From Modestobacter sp. VKM Ac-2977 (GTDB lineage: Bacteria; Actinomycetota; Actinomycetes; Mycobacteriales; Geodermatophilaceae): a DNA stretch of 64,000 nucleotides. The position numbers were made by a program, and so were the translations under genes. The DNA is taken from the NCBI RefSeq assembly GCF_026968045.1, contig NZ_JAPVBQ010000002.1, positions 360,933-424,932 of the forward strand. Reading direction: 5' to 3'. The stretch's first letter is position 1. Each line of letters opens with the position of its first letter. The notes under the pieces were generated by a model. It was not told the DNA's origin, searched no databases, and worked only from the letters and a program-made list of their open reading frames with translations. Shown one piece after another: positions 8,117-16,870 of this stretch.

Positions 8117-9030
8117 CCGTCACCGAGGTCTCGGTCGGCTGGGTGCCGATGGCGGCCGCACTGCTGCTCGTCGTGGCGGCCGCCGCGGCGAGCCTGGACG
8201 GCGCGCTGGCCGCGCGGTCCGCCGGGCAGCCGCTGGGTGGGGGCCTGCTCACCCCGGTGGCCGAGACGACGCGGCTGTTCCGCCAGCGCCGCCGGACCAC
8301 CGCGGCCGCGGACCTCCCGTTGCAGCGGATCGGCGGCGCCGGCCTGCTCACCGCAGCGCTGCTGATGGTCGCCGTCGTCCCGTTCGGCCGGTGGACCGTC
8401 GCCGACCTGACGGTGGGCATCGTCTGGTTCAACGCGATGGACGTGCTGGTGTGGGCGGCGGTCTGGCTGGCCGGCTGGGGCCCGAACAGCGCCCACGCCC
8501 TGGTCGCCGGGTACCGGTTCCTGGCCCAGGCGCTGTCCTACGAGCTGCCACTGATGTTCGCGCTGACCGCGCCGGCGGTCGCCGCGGGCAGCCTCCGGCT
8601 CGGTGACGTGGTGGCCGCGCAGTCCGGGCTGTGGTTCGTCGTCTGGATGCCGGTGGCATTCGGCGTCTTCTGCGTCGCGGTCGCCGGCTTCTCCGTCTGG
8701 GGGCCGCTCGGCGCACCCGCCAGTGGAGTGTTCACCGAAGCGTCCGGGGTCGACCGCTGGCTGCTCTCGACCGGGCGGTACGCGCTGCTGACCGCCGGGG
8801 CCGCCTTCGGGACCACCGCCTTCCTCGGCGGTGGACACGGGCCACTGCTGCCGGCCTGGCTGTGGCTGCTGGTCAAGACCGCCGGGCTGCTCGCGGTGCT
8901 CGTCGCGCTGCGGCGCCGGCTCCCGGTGGTCGCTCCGGAGCGGTTCGCGGCCCCCGCCTGGCTGGTCGCGCTCCCGTTGGTGCTGCTGCAGCTGCTGTTC
9001 GTGTCCGTCGTCGTCGTGGTCCAGGCCTGA
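8113..9030 (+). CDS. nuoH: NADH-quinone oxidoreductase subunit H-like protein
   Basis: A 305-residue membrane protein with about eight hydrophobic segments. Segments such as SYELPLMFAL and the C-terminal LPAWLWLLVKT...RRRLP match NuoH/HyfC layout, and GPLGAPASGVFTEASGVDR is a shortened form of the P-F-D-L-P-E-A-E-S-E-L loop that normally lines the quinone channel. That loop has lost most of its acidic residues, so normal quinone chemistry is doubtful. The GTG start overlaps the preceding stop (GTGA). NuoJ follows after 11 nt. Confidence 0.85.
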   Translation: MTVTEVSVGWVPMAAALLLVVAAAAASLDGALAARSAGQPLGGGLLTPVAETTRLFRQRRRTTAAADLPLQRIGGAGLLTAALLMVAVVPFGRWTVADLTVGIVWFNAMDVLVWAAVWLAGWGPNSAHALVAGYRFLAQALSYELPLMFALTAPAVAAGSLRLGDVVAAQSGLWFVVWMPVAFGVFCVAVAGFSVWGPLGAPASGVFTEASGVDRWLLSTGRYALLTAGAAFGTTAFLGGGHGPLLPAWLWLLVKTAGLLAVLVALRRRLPVVAPERFAAPAWLVALPLVLLQLLFVSVVVVVQA

Positions 9031-9041
9031 GGAGGGTGGAC

Positions 9042-9596
9042 GTGCTGACCGGGATCGTGTTCTGGGTGCTCGCCGTGATCGCCGTGGCCACCGGCGTCGC
9101 CGTCTTCCGGGTCGACTCGATGGCCCGGGCGACCTATGCGCTGGCCGCGTCCTTCATCGCCGTCGGCCTGGTGCTGCTGCTCGTCGACCTGGAGTTCCTG
9201 GGCGTCATCACCGTGCTGATGATGACCATGGAGATGGCCGTGATGGGCATCTACATGATCATGTTCATGGGGATGAACCCCGCGCTGATGCCGATGGACA
9301 TGGTGCACGGCAAGCGTCCGGCGCTGGCGGTCGCAATCGGCACGTTCGTCGTGCTGGCCGCCGGGGCGCTGCTGATCCCGTGGCCCACCCGCCGCGGGGC
9401 TCCCGCCGCCGACCTGGTGACCTCGCTGGGCGAGGCGGTCATGGAGTCGAAGATGCTGGTGATGATGACCGTCTCGCCGGTCCTCTTCGCCACGATCGTC
9501 GCCGCGCTGGTGCTGGCGTTGCCGAAGGGCCGGTACGACCGGCTCGGCGACGACCTGCGCGGTACGGACATGCGCGCGGGGAAGGCCCCGCGATGA
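9042..9596 (+). CDS. nuoJ: NADH-quinone oxidoreductase subunit J-like protein, methionine-rich
   Basis: A 184-residue, five-segment membrane protein in the NuoJ position; LLLLVDLEFLG-type and ESKMLVMMTVSPVLF segments fit the family. Residues 60-87 contain 12 methionines in 28 positions (VLMMTMEMAVMG, YMIMFMGMN, LMPMDMVHG), in and just after the third membrane helix where NuoJ normally has one or two. The GTG at 9042 is preceded by GGAGG at 6-nt spacing. A run of membrane-embedded Met recalls copper-conducting proteins, but no family link to those is visible. Confidence 0.85.
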   Translation: MLTGIVFWVLAVIAVATGVAVFRVDSMARATYALAASFIAVGLVLLLVDLEFLGVITVLMMTMEMAVMGIYMIMFMGMNPALMPMDMVHGKRPALAVAIGTFVVLAAGALLIPWPTRRGAPAADLVTSLGEAVMESKMLVMMTVSPVLFATIVAALVLALPKGRYDRLGDDLRGTDMRAGKAPR

Positions 9597-9895
9597 CGCT
9601 GCAGACGATGCTGCTGGTGGCGGCTGCGCTGTTCAGCGTGGGCCTCTACGGCGCCATCTCCCAGCAGGTCGTGGTCATGGTGATGATGGGCCTGGAGCTG
9701 ATGCTCAACGGCGTCATCCTCGCCGCCGCCGCCTTCTGGTGGTTCCTCTCCCCCACCCCCGACGGCCAGGTGCTGCTGCTCGTGGTGATCACCGCCATGA
9801 CGGTGGAGATGGCGATGGGCTTCGCCGTGGCCACCCTGCTGCACCGGTCCCGGCAGTCGGACATGACCGACATGGCCACGGACCTGTCCCGGTGA
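9593..9895 (+). CDS. nuoK: NADH-quinone oxidoreductase subunit K-like protein
   Basis: A 100-residue, three-helix MrpC/NuoK homologue. Both conserved membrane glutamates of NuoK are kept: Glu35 in MGLELMLNG and Glu72 in TVEMAMGFA, which form the half-channel next to NuoN. The C-terminus ends in a Met/Asp tail (SDMTDMATDL) that echoes the linker of the NuoBD-like protein. ATGA overlap with nuoJ and GTGA overlap with nuoL fix both ends. Confidence 0.9.
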   Translation: MTLQTMLLVAAALFSVGLYGAISQQVVVMVMMGLELMLNGVILAAAAFWWFLSPTPDGQVLLLVVITAMTVEMAMGFAVATLLHRSRQSDMTDMATDLSR

Positions 9896-11814
9896 CCGGG
9901 CTGCTGTGGGCCTGCGCCACGGTGCCGGCGGTCGTCGGCGCCGGGCTGTGCGTCACCGGACGGCGCGCGGACCGGGTGGCGCCGGCGCTCGGGATCGTCA
10001 CCGCGGGCGTCGTCCTGGTGCTGTCGATCGCGGTGGCGCTGGGCCGGCCGGTCACCTCGGCGCCCTTCCTGCCGGGTGCGGTGTTCGGGCTGGCCGTCGA
10101 TGCGCTGGCGGCCGTCGTGCTGCCCGCCGTCGCCGCCGTCACGCTGCTGGTGCTGCTGTTCGCCGCCGCCGACATCGCCGGTGCCCGGGCCCGGTTCACC
10201 GGTCTGACACTCCTGTTCGCCGCGGCCGTGGTGGTGACCGTCTGCGCCACCACGCTGCCGACGCTGCTGTTCGCCTGGGAGGTGATGGGCGCGACGTCGT
10301 ACGCGCTGATCGGCTTCCGCTGGCAGGAGCGGCACCGGGTCGGCGCCGGGCTGACCGCCTTCCTCACCACCCGCACCGCCGACCTCGGGCTGTACCTGGC
10401 CGCCGGGGCGGCGCTGGCCGGCGGGTCCGGGCTGGCGCTGACCGACCTGCCCGAGCTGCCGGCGCCCTGGCGGGACGTCGCTGCGGCCGGGCTGCTGGTC
10501 GCCGCGCTCGGCAAGGCCGCCCAGCTGCCGTTCACCGCCTGGCTCTCCGCGGCGATGCAGGGCCCCAGCCCGGTCAGCGCGCTGCTGCACTCCGCGGCGA
10601 TGGTCGCGATGGGCGGCTACCTGCTGCTGCGGGTGGCGCCGCTGCTCGGCGCGACGAGCTGGGCCGGGCCGACGGCGGCCTGGGTGGGCGCGCTGACCGC
10701 GCTGCTGCTCGGCGCGGTGGCGCTCGCCCAGCGCGACCTCAAGCAGCTGCTCGCCGCCTCCACCGCGGCGCAGCTGGGCTTCGTGGTGCTGGGTGCCGGG
10801 GTCGCGGCGGTGGCCGGCGGGACGGCGCACCTGGTCGCGCACGCGGCCACCAAGGCGCTGCTCTTCCTGGCCGCCGGGGCGTGGCTGACCGCGCTGGGCA
10901 CCAAGCAGCTGCCGGCGCTGCGCGGCGCCGCCCGGCGCTGGCCGCTGGTCGGCGTCTGCGCGGGGGTCGGGGCACTGGCGCTGGCCGGGGTGGCGCCGCT
11001 GTCGCTGTGGGCGACCAAGGACGCCGTCCTGGCCGGGGCGCACGAGGAGTCCCTGGCGCTGTACCTGGTCGGGCTGGCCGCCGCCGCGCTGTCGGCGGGC
11101 TACGCGGGCAAGGTGCTGTGGCTGGTCTGGCAGCGGCTCCCCGCGGACGCCGACGCCGGTTACGACACCGAGGAGGAGGGCACCCGTGAGGTGCGGGTGC
11201 TGCAGCAGGCGCCGCTGGTCGTGCTCGCCGTCGGCGCCGCCGTCCTCGGCCTGCTGGCCCTCCCCCCGGTCGCCGACACCCTGCGCCGGGCCCTCGGCTC
11301 CGGCAGCACGCCCACCCCGGGCCTGGTGGAGCTGGCCGTCTCCGCGCTCGTCGCCGTGGTGGTGCTCCTGGTCGTGCGGATCCGGCCGCTGCAGCCGCTC
11401 CCCGGGTGGCTCGAGGGATGGCTGGGGCTGGCCCGGGCGACCGACGTGGTCGTCGTCCGGCCGGTGCTGCGCACGGCCGAGGCGCTGGCCCGGTTCGACG
11501 ACCGGGTGCTCGCCCGCGCGGTGACCGGCGCCGGCCGGGGCGCGCTGCGGACCGCACGCGCGGCGGCCCGGTTCGACGACGGGGTGCTCGACCGGGCGGT
11601 GGCCGACTCCGCCACCGCCGGCGTGCGACTGGCCGGCGCCACGGGCCGGGCCGACCTCGCCGGGCCCGACGCCGCCGTGCGGTCGCTGGCCGCCGGCACC
11701 CGCTGGCTGGGGGGCTGGGCCCGGCGGACCCAGACCGGCCAGCTGCACCAGTACTACGTCTCCGCCGCCGTGGTGCTCGCCGCCGCGCTGGCCCTCCTCC
11801 TGGCAGTGAGGTAG
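9892..11814 (+). CDS. nuoL: NADH-quinone oxidoreductase subunit L-like proton-pumping subunit
   Basis: A 640-residue antiporter-like subunit with about 14-16 membrane segments and a long amphipathic/C-terminal extension. The pumping residues are present: Glu130 in [11 protein letters not shown] (E. coli Glu144), Lys208 in [13 protein letters not shown] (E. coli Lys229), the histidine in [10 protein letters not shown] and the lysine of [13 protein letters not shown]. The region from about 510 to 610 is a charged arm with repeated ARFDDxVL(A/D)RAV segments, corresponding to the lateral helix, followed by a final membrane anchor. NuoL/M/N homologues also occur in Mrp antiporters, but the A-H-J-K neighbours mark this as complex I-like. 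Confidence 0.92.
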   Translation: MTGLLWACATVPAVVGAGLCVTGRRADRVAPALGIVTAGVVLVLSIAVALGRPVTSAPFLPGAVFGLAVDALAAVVLPAVAAVTLLVLLFAAADIAGARARFTGLTLLFAAAVVVTVCATTLPTLLFAWEVMGATSYALIGFRWQERHRVGAGLTAFLTTRTADLGLYLAAGAALAGGSGLALTDLPELPAPWRDVAAAGLLVAALGKAAQLPFTAWLSAAMQGPSPVSALLHSAAMVAMGGYLLLRVAPLLGATSWAGPTAAWVGALTALLLGAVALAQRDLKQLLAASTAAQLGFVVLGAGVAAVAGGTAHLVAHAATKALLFLAAGAWLTALGTKQLPALRGAARRWPLVGVCAGVGALALAGVAPLSLWATKDAVLAGAHEESLALYLVGLAAAALSAGYAGKVLWLVWQRLPADADAGYDTEEEGTREVRVLQQAPLVVLAVGAAVLGLLALPPVADTLRRALGSGSTPTPGLVELAVSALVAVVVLLVVRIRPLQPLPGWLEGWLGLARATDVVVVRPVLRTAEALARFDDRVLARAVTGAGRGALRTARAAARFDDGVLDRAVADSATAGVRLAGATGRADLAGPDAAVRSLAAGTRWLGGWARRTQTGQLHQYYVSAAVVLAAALALLLAVR

Positions 11815-11818
11815 CTCC

Positions 11819-13306
11819 GTGCTCAGTTCGATCATCTTCCTGCCCCTGGTCGCCGCGGCCCTGCTGGCCGTGCCCCGGGTGCCCGACCGGGTCGCCCGCT
11901 GGACCTGGATCGCGGTCACCGCCGCCGAGGTCGTGCTGGTCGGTGTGCTCATCGCCCGGTACGAGACGCCCGCCGACGGCGGTCTCGCCTTCGAGGAGCG
12001 CGCCCGCTGGATCCCGTCGGTCAACAGCAGCTGGCACGTCGGTGTCGACGGGCTCTCGGTGCCGCTGCTGGCGCTGACCGCGGTGGTGTTCTGCGCCTGC
12101 GCGGTCTACGGGCTGCGCGAGGACCGGCGTCCCCGCCAGCACGCCGCCCTCTTCCTCGCGCTGCAGGCCACCTGCATGGGGCTGTTCGCCGCCCAGGACC
12201 TGATCGTCTTCTTCGTCTTCTTCGACCTGTCGATCGTCGGCATGTACGCCGCGATCGCCGGCTGGGGGCACGGCCGGGACGCCGGCCGCTCGGCGCTGCA
12301 GTTCTTCCTCTACACGTTCCTGGGCAGCCTGGCGCTGCTGCTGGGCTTCATCGGCCTCTACCTGGCCGCCGACCCGCACACCTTCGACATCCCCGAGCTG
12401 ATCGCCGCCGCGCCGCTGCAGGACCACCCGGTCGCCGGCGGGTTCGTGCTTGCAGCGCTGCTCCTCGGCCTGGCGGTGAAGACGCCGACGATCCCGTTCC
12501 ACACCTGGCTGCCCCCGGCGCACACCGACGCCTCGGCGATCGGCTCGGCCGTGCTGGCCGCGGTGCTGCTGAAGATGGGCACCTACGGCTTCGTCCGGAT
12601 CGCCATGCCCGCCATGCCGGACGCCTGGCGCGGAGCCGCGTGGGTGGTGCTCGGGGTCGGGATCGCCTCGGTGCTCTACGGCGCACTGGTCGCCCTGGCC
12701 CAGACCGACGCCAAGCGGATGATCGCCTACACCTCGATCAACCACATGGGCTACGTGGTCCTCGCAGTCGGCGCGGCGGGCCTGCTCGGCGGGGGGACGG
12801 CGGCCCGCGAGCTGGCCGTGACCGGCGCCGTCACCCAGATGGTCAGCCACGGCCTGATCACCGGAGCCCTGTTCCTGCTGGCCGGGGTGCTGCACGACCG
12901 CACCGGCAGCTACGCCCTGCGCGACTACGGCGGCCTGGCCCGCAGCGCACCCGTCTGGTCGGGCCTGTTCGCGGTCGGCGCGTTCGCCTCGCTGGGCATC
13001 CCGGCGTTCAGCGGGTTCATCGCCGAGTTCCAGGTGTTCGCCGGGAGCATCGGCACCACGGCGTGGGCGGCGATCGCGCTGCCCGGGATCCTGATCACCG
13101 CCGCGCTGTTCCTCCGCGCGCTGCAGCTGCTGGTCACCGGGCTGCCCGGCGGGCGGTCGATCGGCTTCACCGACGTGCGGGCGGTCGAGGCGGTGCCGGT
13201 CACCGGGCTGCTGCTGCTGTCCTTGGCGATCGGCGTCCTGCCCTGGCTGCTGCTGGACCTGATCACCCCGGCGTCCGCCGTCCTCGTCGACCTGGTGGGC
13301 AGGTGA
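11819..13306 (+). CDS. nuoM: NADH-quinone oxidoreductase subunit M-like subunit
   Basis: A 495-residue antiporter-like subunit. LGLAVKTPTIPFHTWLPPAHTDA contains the central Lys221 (E. coli Lys234), and TDAKRMIAYTSINHMGYV and MVSHGLITGALFLLAG are family signatures. The helix-5 acidic residue is Asp136 in VFFDLSIVGMYAA, where complex I NuoM almost always has glutamate (FFE...P.Y). A conservative Asp may still carry a proton. The GTG start lies 4 nt after the nuoL stop. Confidence 0.92.
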   Translation: MLSSIIFLPLVAAALLAVPRVPDRVARWTWIAVTAAEVVLVGVLIARYETPADGGLAFEERARWIPSVNSSWHVGVDGLSVPLLALTAVVFCACAVYGLREDRRPRQHAALFLALQATCMGLFAAQDLIVFFVFFDLSIVGMYAAIAGWGHGRDAGRSALQFFLYTFLGSLALLLGFIGLYLAADPHTFDIPELIAAAPLQDHPVAGGFVLAALLLGLAVKTPTIPFHTWLPPAHTDASAIGSAVLAAVLLKMGTYGFVRIAMPAMPDAWRGAAWVVLGVGIASVLYGALVALAQTDAKRMIAYTSINHMGYVVLAVGAAGLLGGGTAARELAVTGAVTQMVSHGLITGALFLLAGVLHDRTGSYALRDYGGLARSAPVWSGLFAVGAFASLGIPAFSGFIAEFQVFAGSIGTTAWAAIALPGILITAALFLRALQLLVTGLPGGRSIGFTDVRAVEAVPVTGLLLLSLAIGVLPWLLLDLITPASAVLVDLVGR

Positions 13307-14727
13307 TGGAGCAGTCGCCGCTGATGCTGCTGCCCGAGCTGTGCCTGCTCGGCGGCGCGGTGGTCACCCTGCTGGCCGGCTCCTTCCTCCCCCGGCAGCG
13401 GCAGTGGGTCGCCCGGCTGATCGCGGTCGCCGCCCTCCTCGCCGCCGCCGTCTCCGCCGCCCTCGCCTTCCCAAGCCACCAAGATGGCCATTTTGGTGGT
13501 GGTGGAGACATGGAGACGGTGTTCGGGGCGTTCGTGCTGGACACCGCGACCGGGGTCACCCGGCTGGTGGTCGTCGCGGCGGTGCTGCTGGTGATCGGCC
13601 TGGGCGTCGACGAGCTGGCCGGGACGGCGCGGGAGAGCGAGACCTACACGCTGCTGCTGCTCGGCGGGCTGGGCGCGATCGTGCTGGCCGCCACCGACGA
13701 CCTGCTGGTGCTCGCCGTCGGCTTCCTGCTGGCCAGCATCCCGGTGTACGCGCTGGTCGGGATGGTCCGAACCCCCGGCGCAGCCGAGGCCGCACTGAAG
13801 ACGTACCTGCTCGGTGCACTGTCGGGGATCCTGCTGCTGCTCGGGGCCACGGTGCTGTCCGGCATCGCCGGCGGCACCGCCTACGTGGACCTGGCCGCCG
13901 GGCTGGCGGTGGCGCCCGCCGCCGCGGTGGCGGTCGGTGCGCTGGCGGTGCTCGCCGGCTTGTTGTTCGAGGCCGGCGGGGTGCCGCTGCACCAGTGGGT
14001 GCCCGACGCGACCCAGGGCGCCGGCACCGCAGCGGCGGCGTTCCTCACCACCGTGCCCAAGATCGGCGCGCTGGTCGCCGCCGCGCGGCTGGTCGACGTG
14101 CTGCCGGGCCCGCTGCCCTGGCCGCTGCTGGTCGGGCTGCTCGCCGCCGCCACCATGACGCTGGCGAACCTGGCCGCGCTCGCGCAGACCGACGCCCGCC
14201 GGCTGCTCGGCTGGTCGACGGTCAGCCAGGTCGGCTACCTGCTCATGCCGGTGGCCGTGGTGTCCAGCACCTCGGCCGCGGTGCCCGCGCTGCTCGTCTA
14301 CCTGGCCGGCTACGCGGTCACCAACCTGACCGCCTTCGCCGTGCTCGCCGCCGTCCCCGGGGCCCGGTCGCTGGCCGACTTCCGCGGCCTGGCCCGGCAG
14401 CGGCCGGGTCTGGCGGCCGCGCTGGTGATCAGCCTGCTGAGCCTGGTCGGCACCCCGCCGACGGCGGTCTTCCTGGGCAAGCTGACCGTCTTCACCGCCG
14501 CCTGGGACGGCGGCCTGGCCTGGCTGGTGGTGGTCGCCGCGGTGAACACCGTGGTCAGCCTCTTCTACTACCTGCGGTGGCTGGTCGAGGCGTTCCGGCC
14601 CGGCGAGCCCGCACCGACGGCCGACTGGGCCCGCGGCGCCGCGCTGGCCGGGGCGTTGGGCGTGCTGGCGGTCGGGCTCGGTGCCGGCCTGGTGACCGCT
14701 CTGGTCGGCGACGGCACCCTGGGCTGA
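13306..14727 (+). CDS. nuoN: NADH-quinone oxidoreductase subunit N-like subunit, canonical Glu/Lys missing
   Basis: A 473-residue antiporter-like subunit ending the operon. ALKTYLLGALSGILLL, TDARRLLGWSTVSQVGYLL and SLVGTPPTAVFLGKL are NuoN signatures. Two pumping positions are changed: helix 5 reads GFLLASIPVYAL, so Leu141 stands where NuoN has Glu, and helix 7 reads LLFEAGGVPLHQW, so Glu222 stands where NuoN has Lys. A hydrophilic His/Gly/Asp insert near residues 59-70 (SHQDGHFGGGGD) is encoded by an AT-richer palindrome. The ATG overlaps the nuoM stop by one base; a GTG one codon upstream is an alternative. Confidence 0.9.
   Translation: MEQSPLMLLPELCLLGGAVVTLLAGSFLPRQRQWVARLIAVAALLAAAVSAALAFPSHQDGHFGGGGDMETVFGAFVLDTATGVTRLVVVAAVLLVIGLGVDELAGTARESETYTLLLLGGLGAIVLAATDDLLVLAVGFLLASIPVYALVGMVRTPGAAEAALKTYLLGALSGILLLLGATVLSGIAGGTAYVDLAAGLAVAPAAAVAVGALAVLAGLLFEAGGVPLHQWVPDATQGAGTAAAAFLTTVPKIGALVAAARLVDVLPGPLPWPLLVGLLAAATMTLANLAALAQTDARRLLGWSTVSQVGYLLMPVAVVSSTSAAVPALLVYLAGYAVTNLTAFAVLAAVPGARSLADFRGLARQRPGLAAALVISLLSLVGTPPTAVFLGKLTVFTAAWDGGLAWLVVVAAVNTVVSLFYYLRWLVEAFRPGEPAPTADWARGAALAGALGVLAVGLGAGLVTALVGDGTLG
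13476..13499. repeat. 24-bp near-perfect palindrome inside nuoN
   Basis: The arms 13476-13487 and 13488-13499 pair at 11 of 12 positions around TGGCCA, with a local AT content far above the surroundings. It encodes the hydrophilic SHQDGHFGG insert of the NuoN-like protein. It looks like a small inserted palindromic element or a protein-binding site rather than normal membrane-protein coding sequence. Confidence 0.6.
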
Positions 14728-14767
14728 GCGCCTGCCTGGCCTCCGGCCGCCCGGCACCCGCTGCGGC

Positions 14768-15178
14768 TCAGTCCCCGGGCTCGGGGGCGACCAGGGCCGC
14801 GACGATCGCCGCGCCTGCTGCGGCGGCACCACTGATGGAGGCAGGGCGGCGGTAGTCCGCCCAGGCCAGCGCGGTGGGCACCATGCTGGCCGCGTGGAGC
14901 GCGTCGGCGACCACACCCGCCAGCACCAGGCCCCGGGTCGGGCGGAGGAGCACGGCGGTCTGCTGGGCGAGCACCCGGCCACCGAGCAGCCGGACCACCC
15001 AGGCGCTCGGCTCGCGCCCGTTCCCGCGGACGGCCCGGAGGACCTGGTCCGGACGCACCAGCAGCACGGCGCCACCCAGGGCCAGCGGGGCGGCGACCAC
15101 CCGGGTCAGGGTCCGGCGCCCAACGGCGGCGGGCCGGCGGGGCGGGCCGTCGCCCCAGAGCGTGTCGTCGACGTCCAT
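14768..15178 (-). CDS. Small hydrophobic protein of unknown function
   Basis: I do not recognise this 136-residue protein beyond a general membrane-protein pattern. Four hydrophobic segments are visible (LTRVVAAPLALGGAVLLV, WVVRLLGGRVLAQQTAVLL, GLVLAGVVADALHAASMV, ISGAAAAGAAIVAALV) after a short acidic N-terminus (MDVDDTLWGDG). It converges on nuoN with a 40-bp gap and diverges from the P450 gene. The ATG at 15178 was chosen because the longer in-frame extension is antisense to the P450 and has no membrane-like composition. Confidence 0.65.
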   Translation of the reverse strand: MDVDDTLWGDGPPRRPAAVGRRTLTRVVAAPLALGGAVLLVRPDQVLRAVRGNGREPSAWVVRLLGGRVLAQQTAVLLRPTRGLVLAGVVADALHAASMVPTALAWADYRRPASISGAAAAGAAIVAALVAPEPGD

Positions 15179-15284
15179 GGGCCGCAGGTGCCCGCCCGCT
15201 CCCGCCCGGCAAACCACCACCCGGCGGGGCGGGCGGAAGGGACGGCGGGGTGGACGGCGAGGTGAACGCTGTGGTGGACGACGC

Positions 15285-16730
15285 GTGGCGGCCTTGATCG
15301 ACACCGCCGTCCTGCAGTACGAAGACGACATCGACCACCAGCCATCGGGAGGGGTCACCGACCCCACAGCCCGTACCCCCGCGTCCCGGTTCACAGCCCT
15401 GCCGAAGTACCCCGTCCCCACCCCGCGGCCGCCCGTCGGCGCGCGGGCGGGTGCGGGGGTGCGGGCCCGGGCGCGCGCCTGGACCGGCAAGCTGCTGGCG
15501 CGCCGCATCCAGAAGCGCGGCATCGACCTCTCCAGCCTGACCTTCATCCCCGAGCGGACCAAGGTGCCGTTGCAGCGGGACGGCATCGACCCCGTCCCCC
15601 GGCTGGCGCAGCTCCGGGAGCACGACCCGGTGCACCGGCTGAAGCTGCCGTTCGCCTTCTCCGTGTACCTGGTCACCGGCGCGGAGCACGTCAAGGCGGT
15701 GCTGGCCGACCGGGACAGCTGGAGCAACGACATCCGGCACCTGCTGCCGGGCCCCGGCCCGAGCGGCGCCGACGAGGTCGGTGGCCTCGGGTTCACCGAC
15801 CCGCCGCTGCACACCCGGCTACGCAAGATCATCACGCCGGAGTTCACGATGCGCCGGTTGGCCCGGCTCGAGCCGATGATCGAGACGATCGTGGCGCAGC
15901 GGCTCGACGCACTGGCCGCCGCGGGCGCTCCGGCCGACCTGGCGAAGCTGGTCTCCTTCCCGGTGCCGTTCCAGACCATCTGTGCACTGCTGGGCCTGGA
16001 GCTGGACGACCGGGACGCGTTCGCCCGGCTCGGCGTCCAGCGCTTCGACGCGACCGCCGGCGCCGCCGCGGCCTTCGGTGCGGTCTCGGCGCAGCGCGAG
16101 TTCCTCTTCGACGCCGTCGCCCGGCAGCGCGCGGAGCCCGGCCCCGGGCTGATCGGCCAGATCATCCGGGACGAGGGCGACCGGATCTCCGACGTCGACC
16201 TCGCCGGCCTGGCCGACGGCGTCTTCACCGGCGGCTACGAGACCACCGCGGGGATGATCTCGCTGAGCACCATGGTGCTGCTGCGCGACCCCGCGCACGC
16301 CGCCCTGGTGCGCGACGGCTCGCGCGCGGACGTCGACCGGGTGGTCGAGGAGCTGCTGCGGCACCTGTCGGTCGTGCAGATGGCCTTCCCCCGGTTCGCC
16401 AAGCACGACCTGGACCTGTTCGGCGTGCCGCTGAAGGCCGGGGACGTCGTGCTGGCCTCGCTGAGCGGCGCGAACCGCGACCCCCGGTCCGCCGGGGACC
16501 AGCCGGAGGTCTTCGACCCCCTGCGCCGACCGAACTCCGGCCACCTGGCCTTCGGCCACGGGATCCACCGGTGCATCGGCGCGGAGCTGGCCCGGATGGA
16601 GCTGCGGGTGGTGCTGCCCGCGTTGTTCCGCCGCTTCCCCGACCTGGCGCTGGCCGTCCCGCAGCGGGAGCTGTCCTTCCGCGAGCTGTCCTTCGTCTAC
16701 GGCCTGGACGAGCTGCCCGTCCGGTTCTGA
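15285..16730 (+). CDS. Cytochrome P450
   Basis: A 481-residue P450 with the full set of landmarks: oxygen-binding I-helix FTGGYETTAG, the ExxR pair in VEELLRHLS, and the heme loop LAFGHGIHRCIGAELA with Cys430 as thiolate ligand. The first 90 residues are longer and more basic/proline-rich than in most bacterial P450s, so a start further downstream is possible; the GTG at 15285 has no clear ribosome site. It ends 140 bp upstream of oleA on the same strand. Substrate is unknown; acting on the olefin pathway product or its precursor is a context-based guess. Confidence 0.9.
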   Translation: MAALIDTAVLQYEDDIDHQPSGGVTDPTARTPASRFTALPKYPVPTPRPPVGARAGAGVRARARAWTGKLLARRIQKRGIDLSSLTFIPERTKVPLQRDGIDPVPRLAQLREHDPVHRLKLPFAFSVYLVTGAEHVKAVLADRDSWSNDIRHLLPGPGPSGADEVGGLGFTDPPLHTRLRKIITPEFTMRRLARLEPMIETIVAQRLDALAAAGAPADLAKLVSFPVPFQTICALLGLELDDRDAFARLGVQRFDATAGAAAAFGAVSAQREFLFDAVARQRAEPGPGLIGQIIRDEGDRISDVDLAGLADGVFTGGYETTAGMISLSTMVLLRDPAHAALVRDGSRADVDRVVEELLRHLSVVQMAFPRFAKHDLDLFGVPLKAGDVVLASLSGANRDPRSAGDQPEVFDPLRRPNSGHLAFGHGIHRCIGAELARMELRVVLPALFRRFPDLALAVPQRELSFRELSFVYGLDELPVRF

Positions 16731-16870
16731 GACCCGGCCACCAGGTGGCTGTGAGCTGCACCGCGGGTGGCCGCCGGGCGGCATACCGCTGTCCTCGTCG
16801 GGTAGTGCCCAACGGAACGCCGGCGACACACATGGAAGAGTCGGCCCTTCTCGAGGACTGGACCCCGCCC

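Noticed and set aside
9646-12895. Very long minus-strand frames (792 and 718 residues) opposite nuoK-nuoM
   Set aside because: High-GC shadows with Arg/Gly/Pro/His composition and no recognisable motif.
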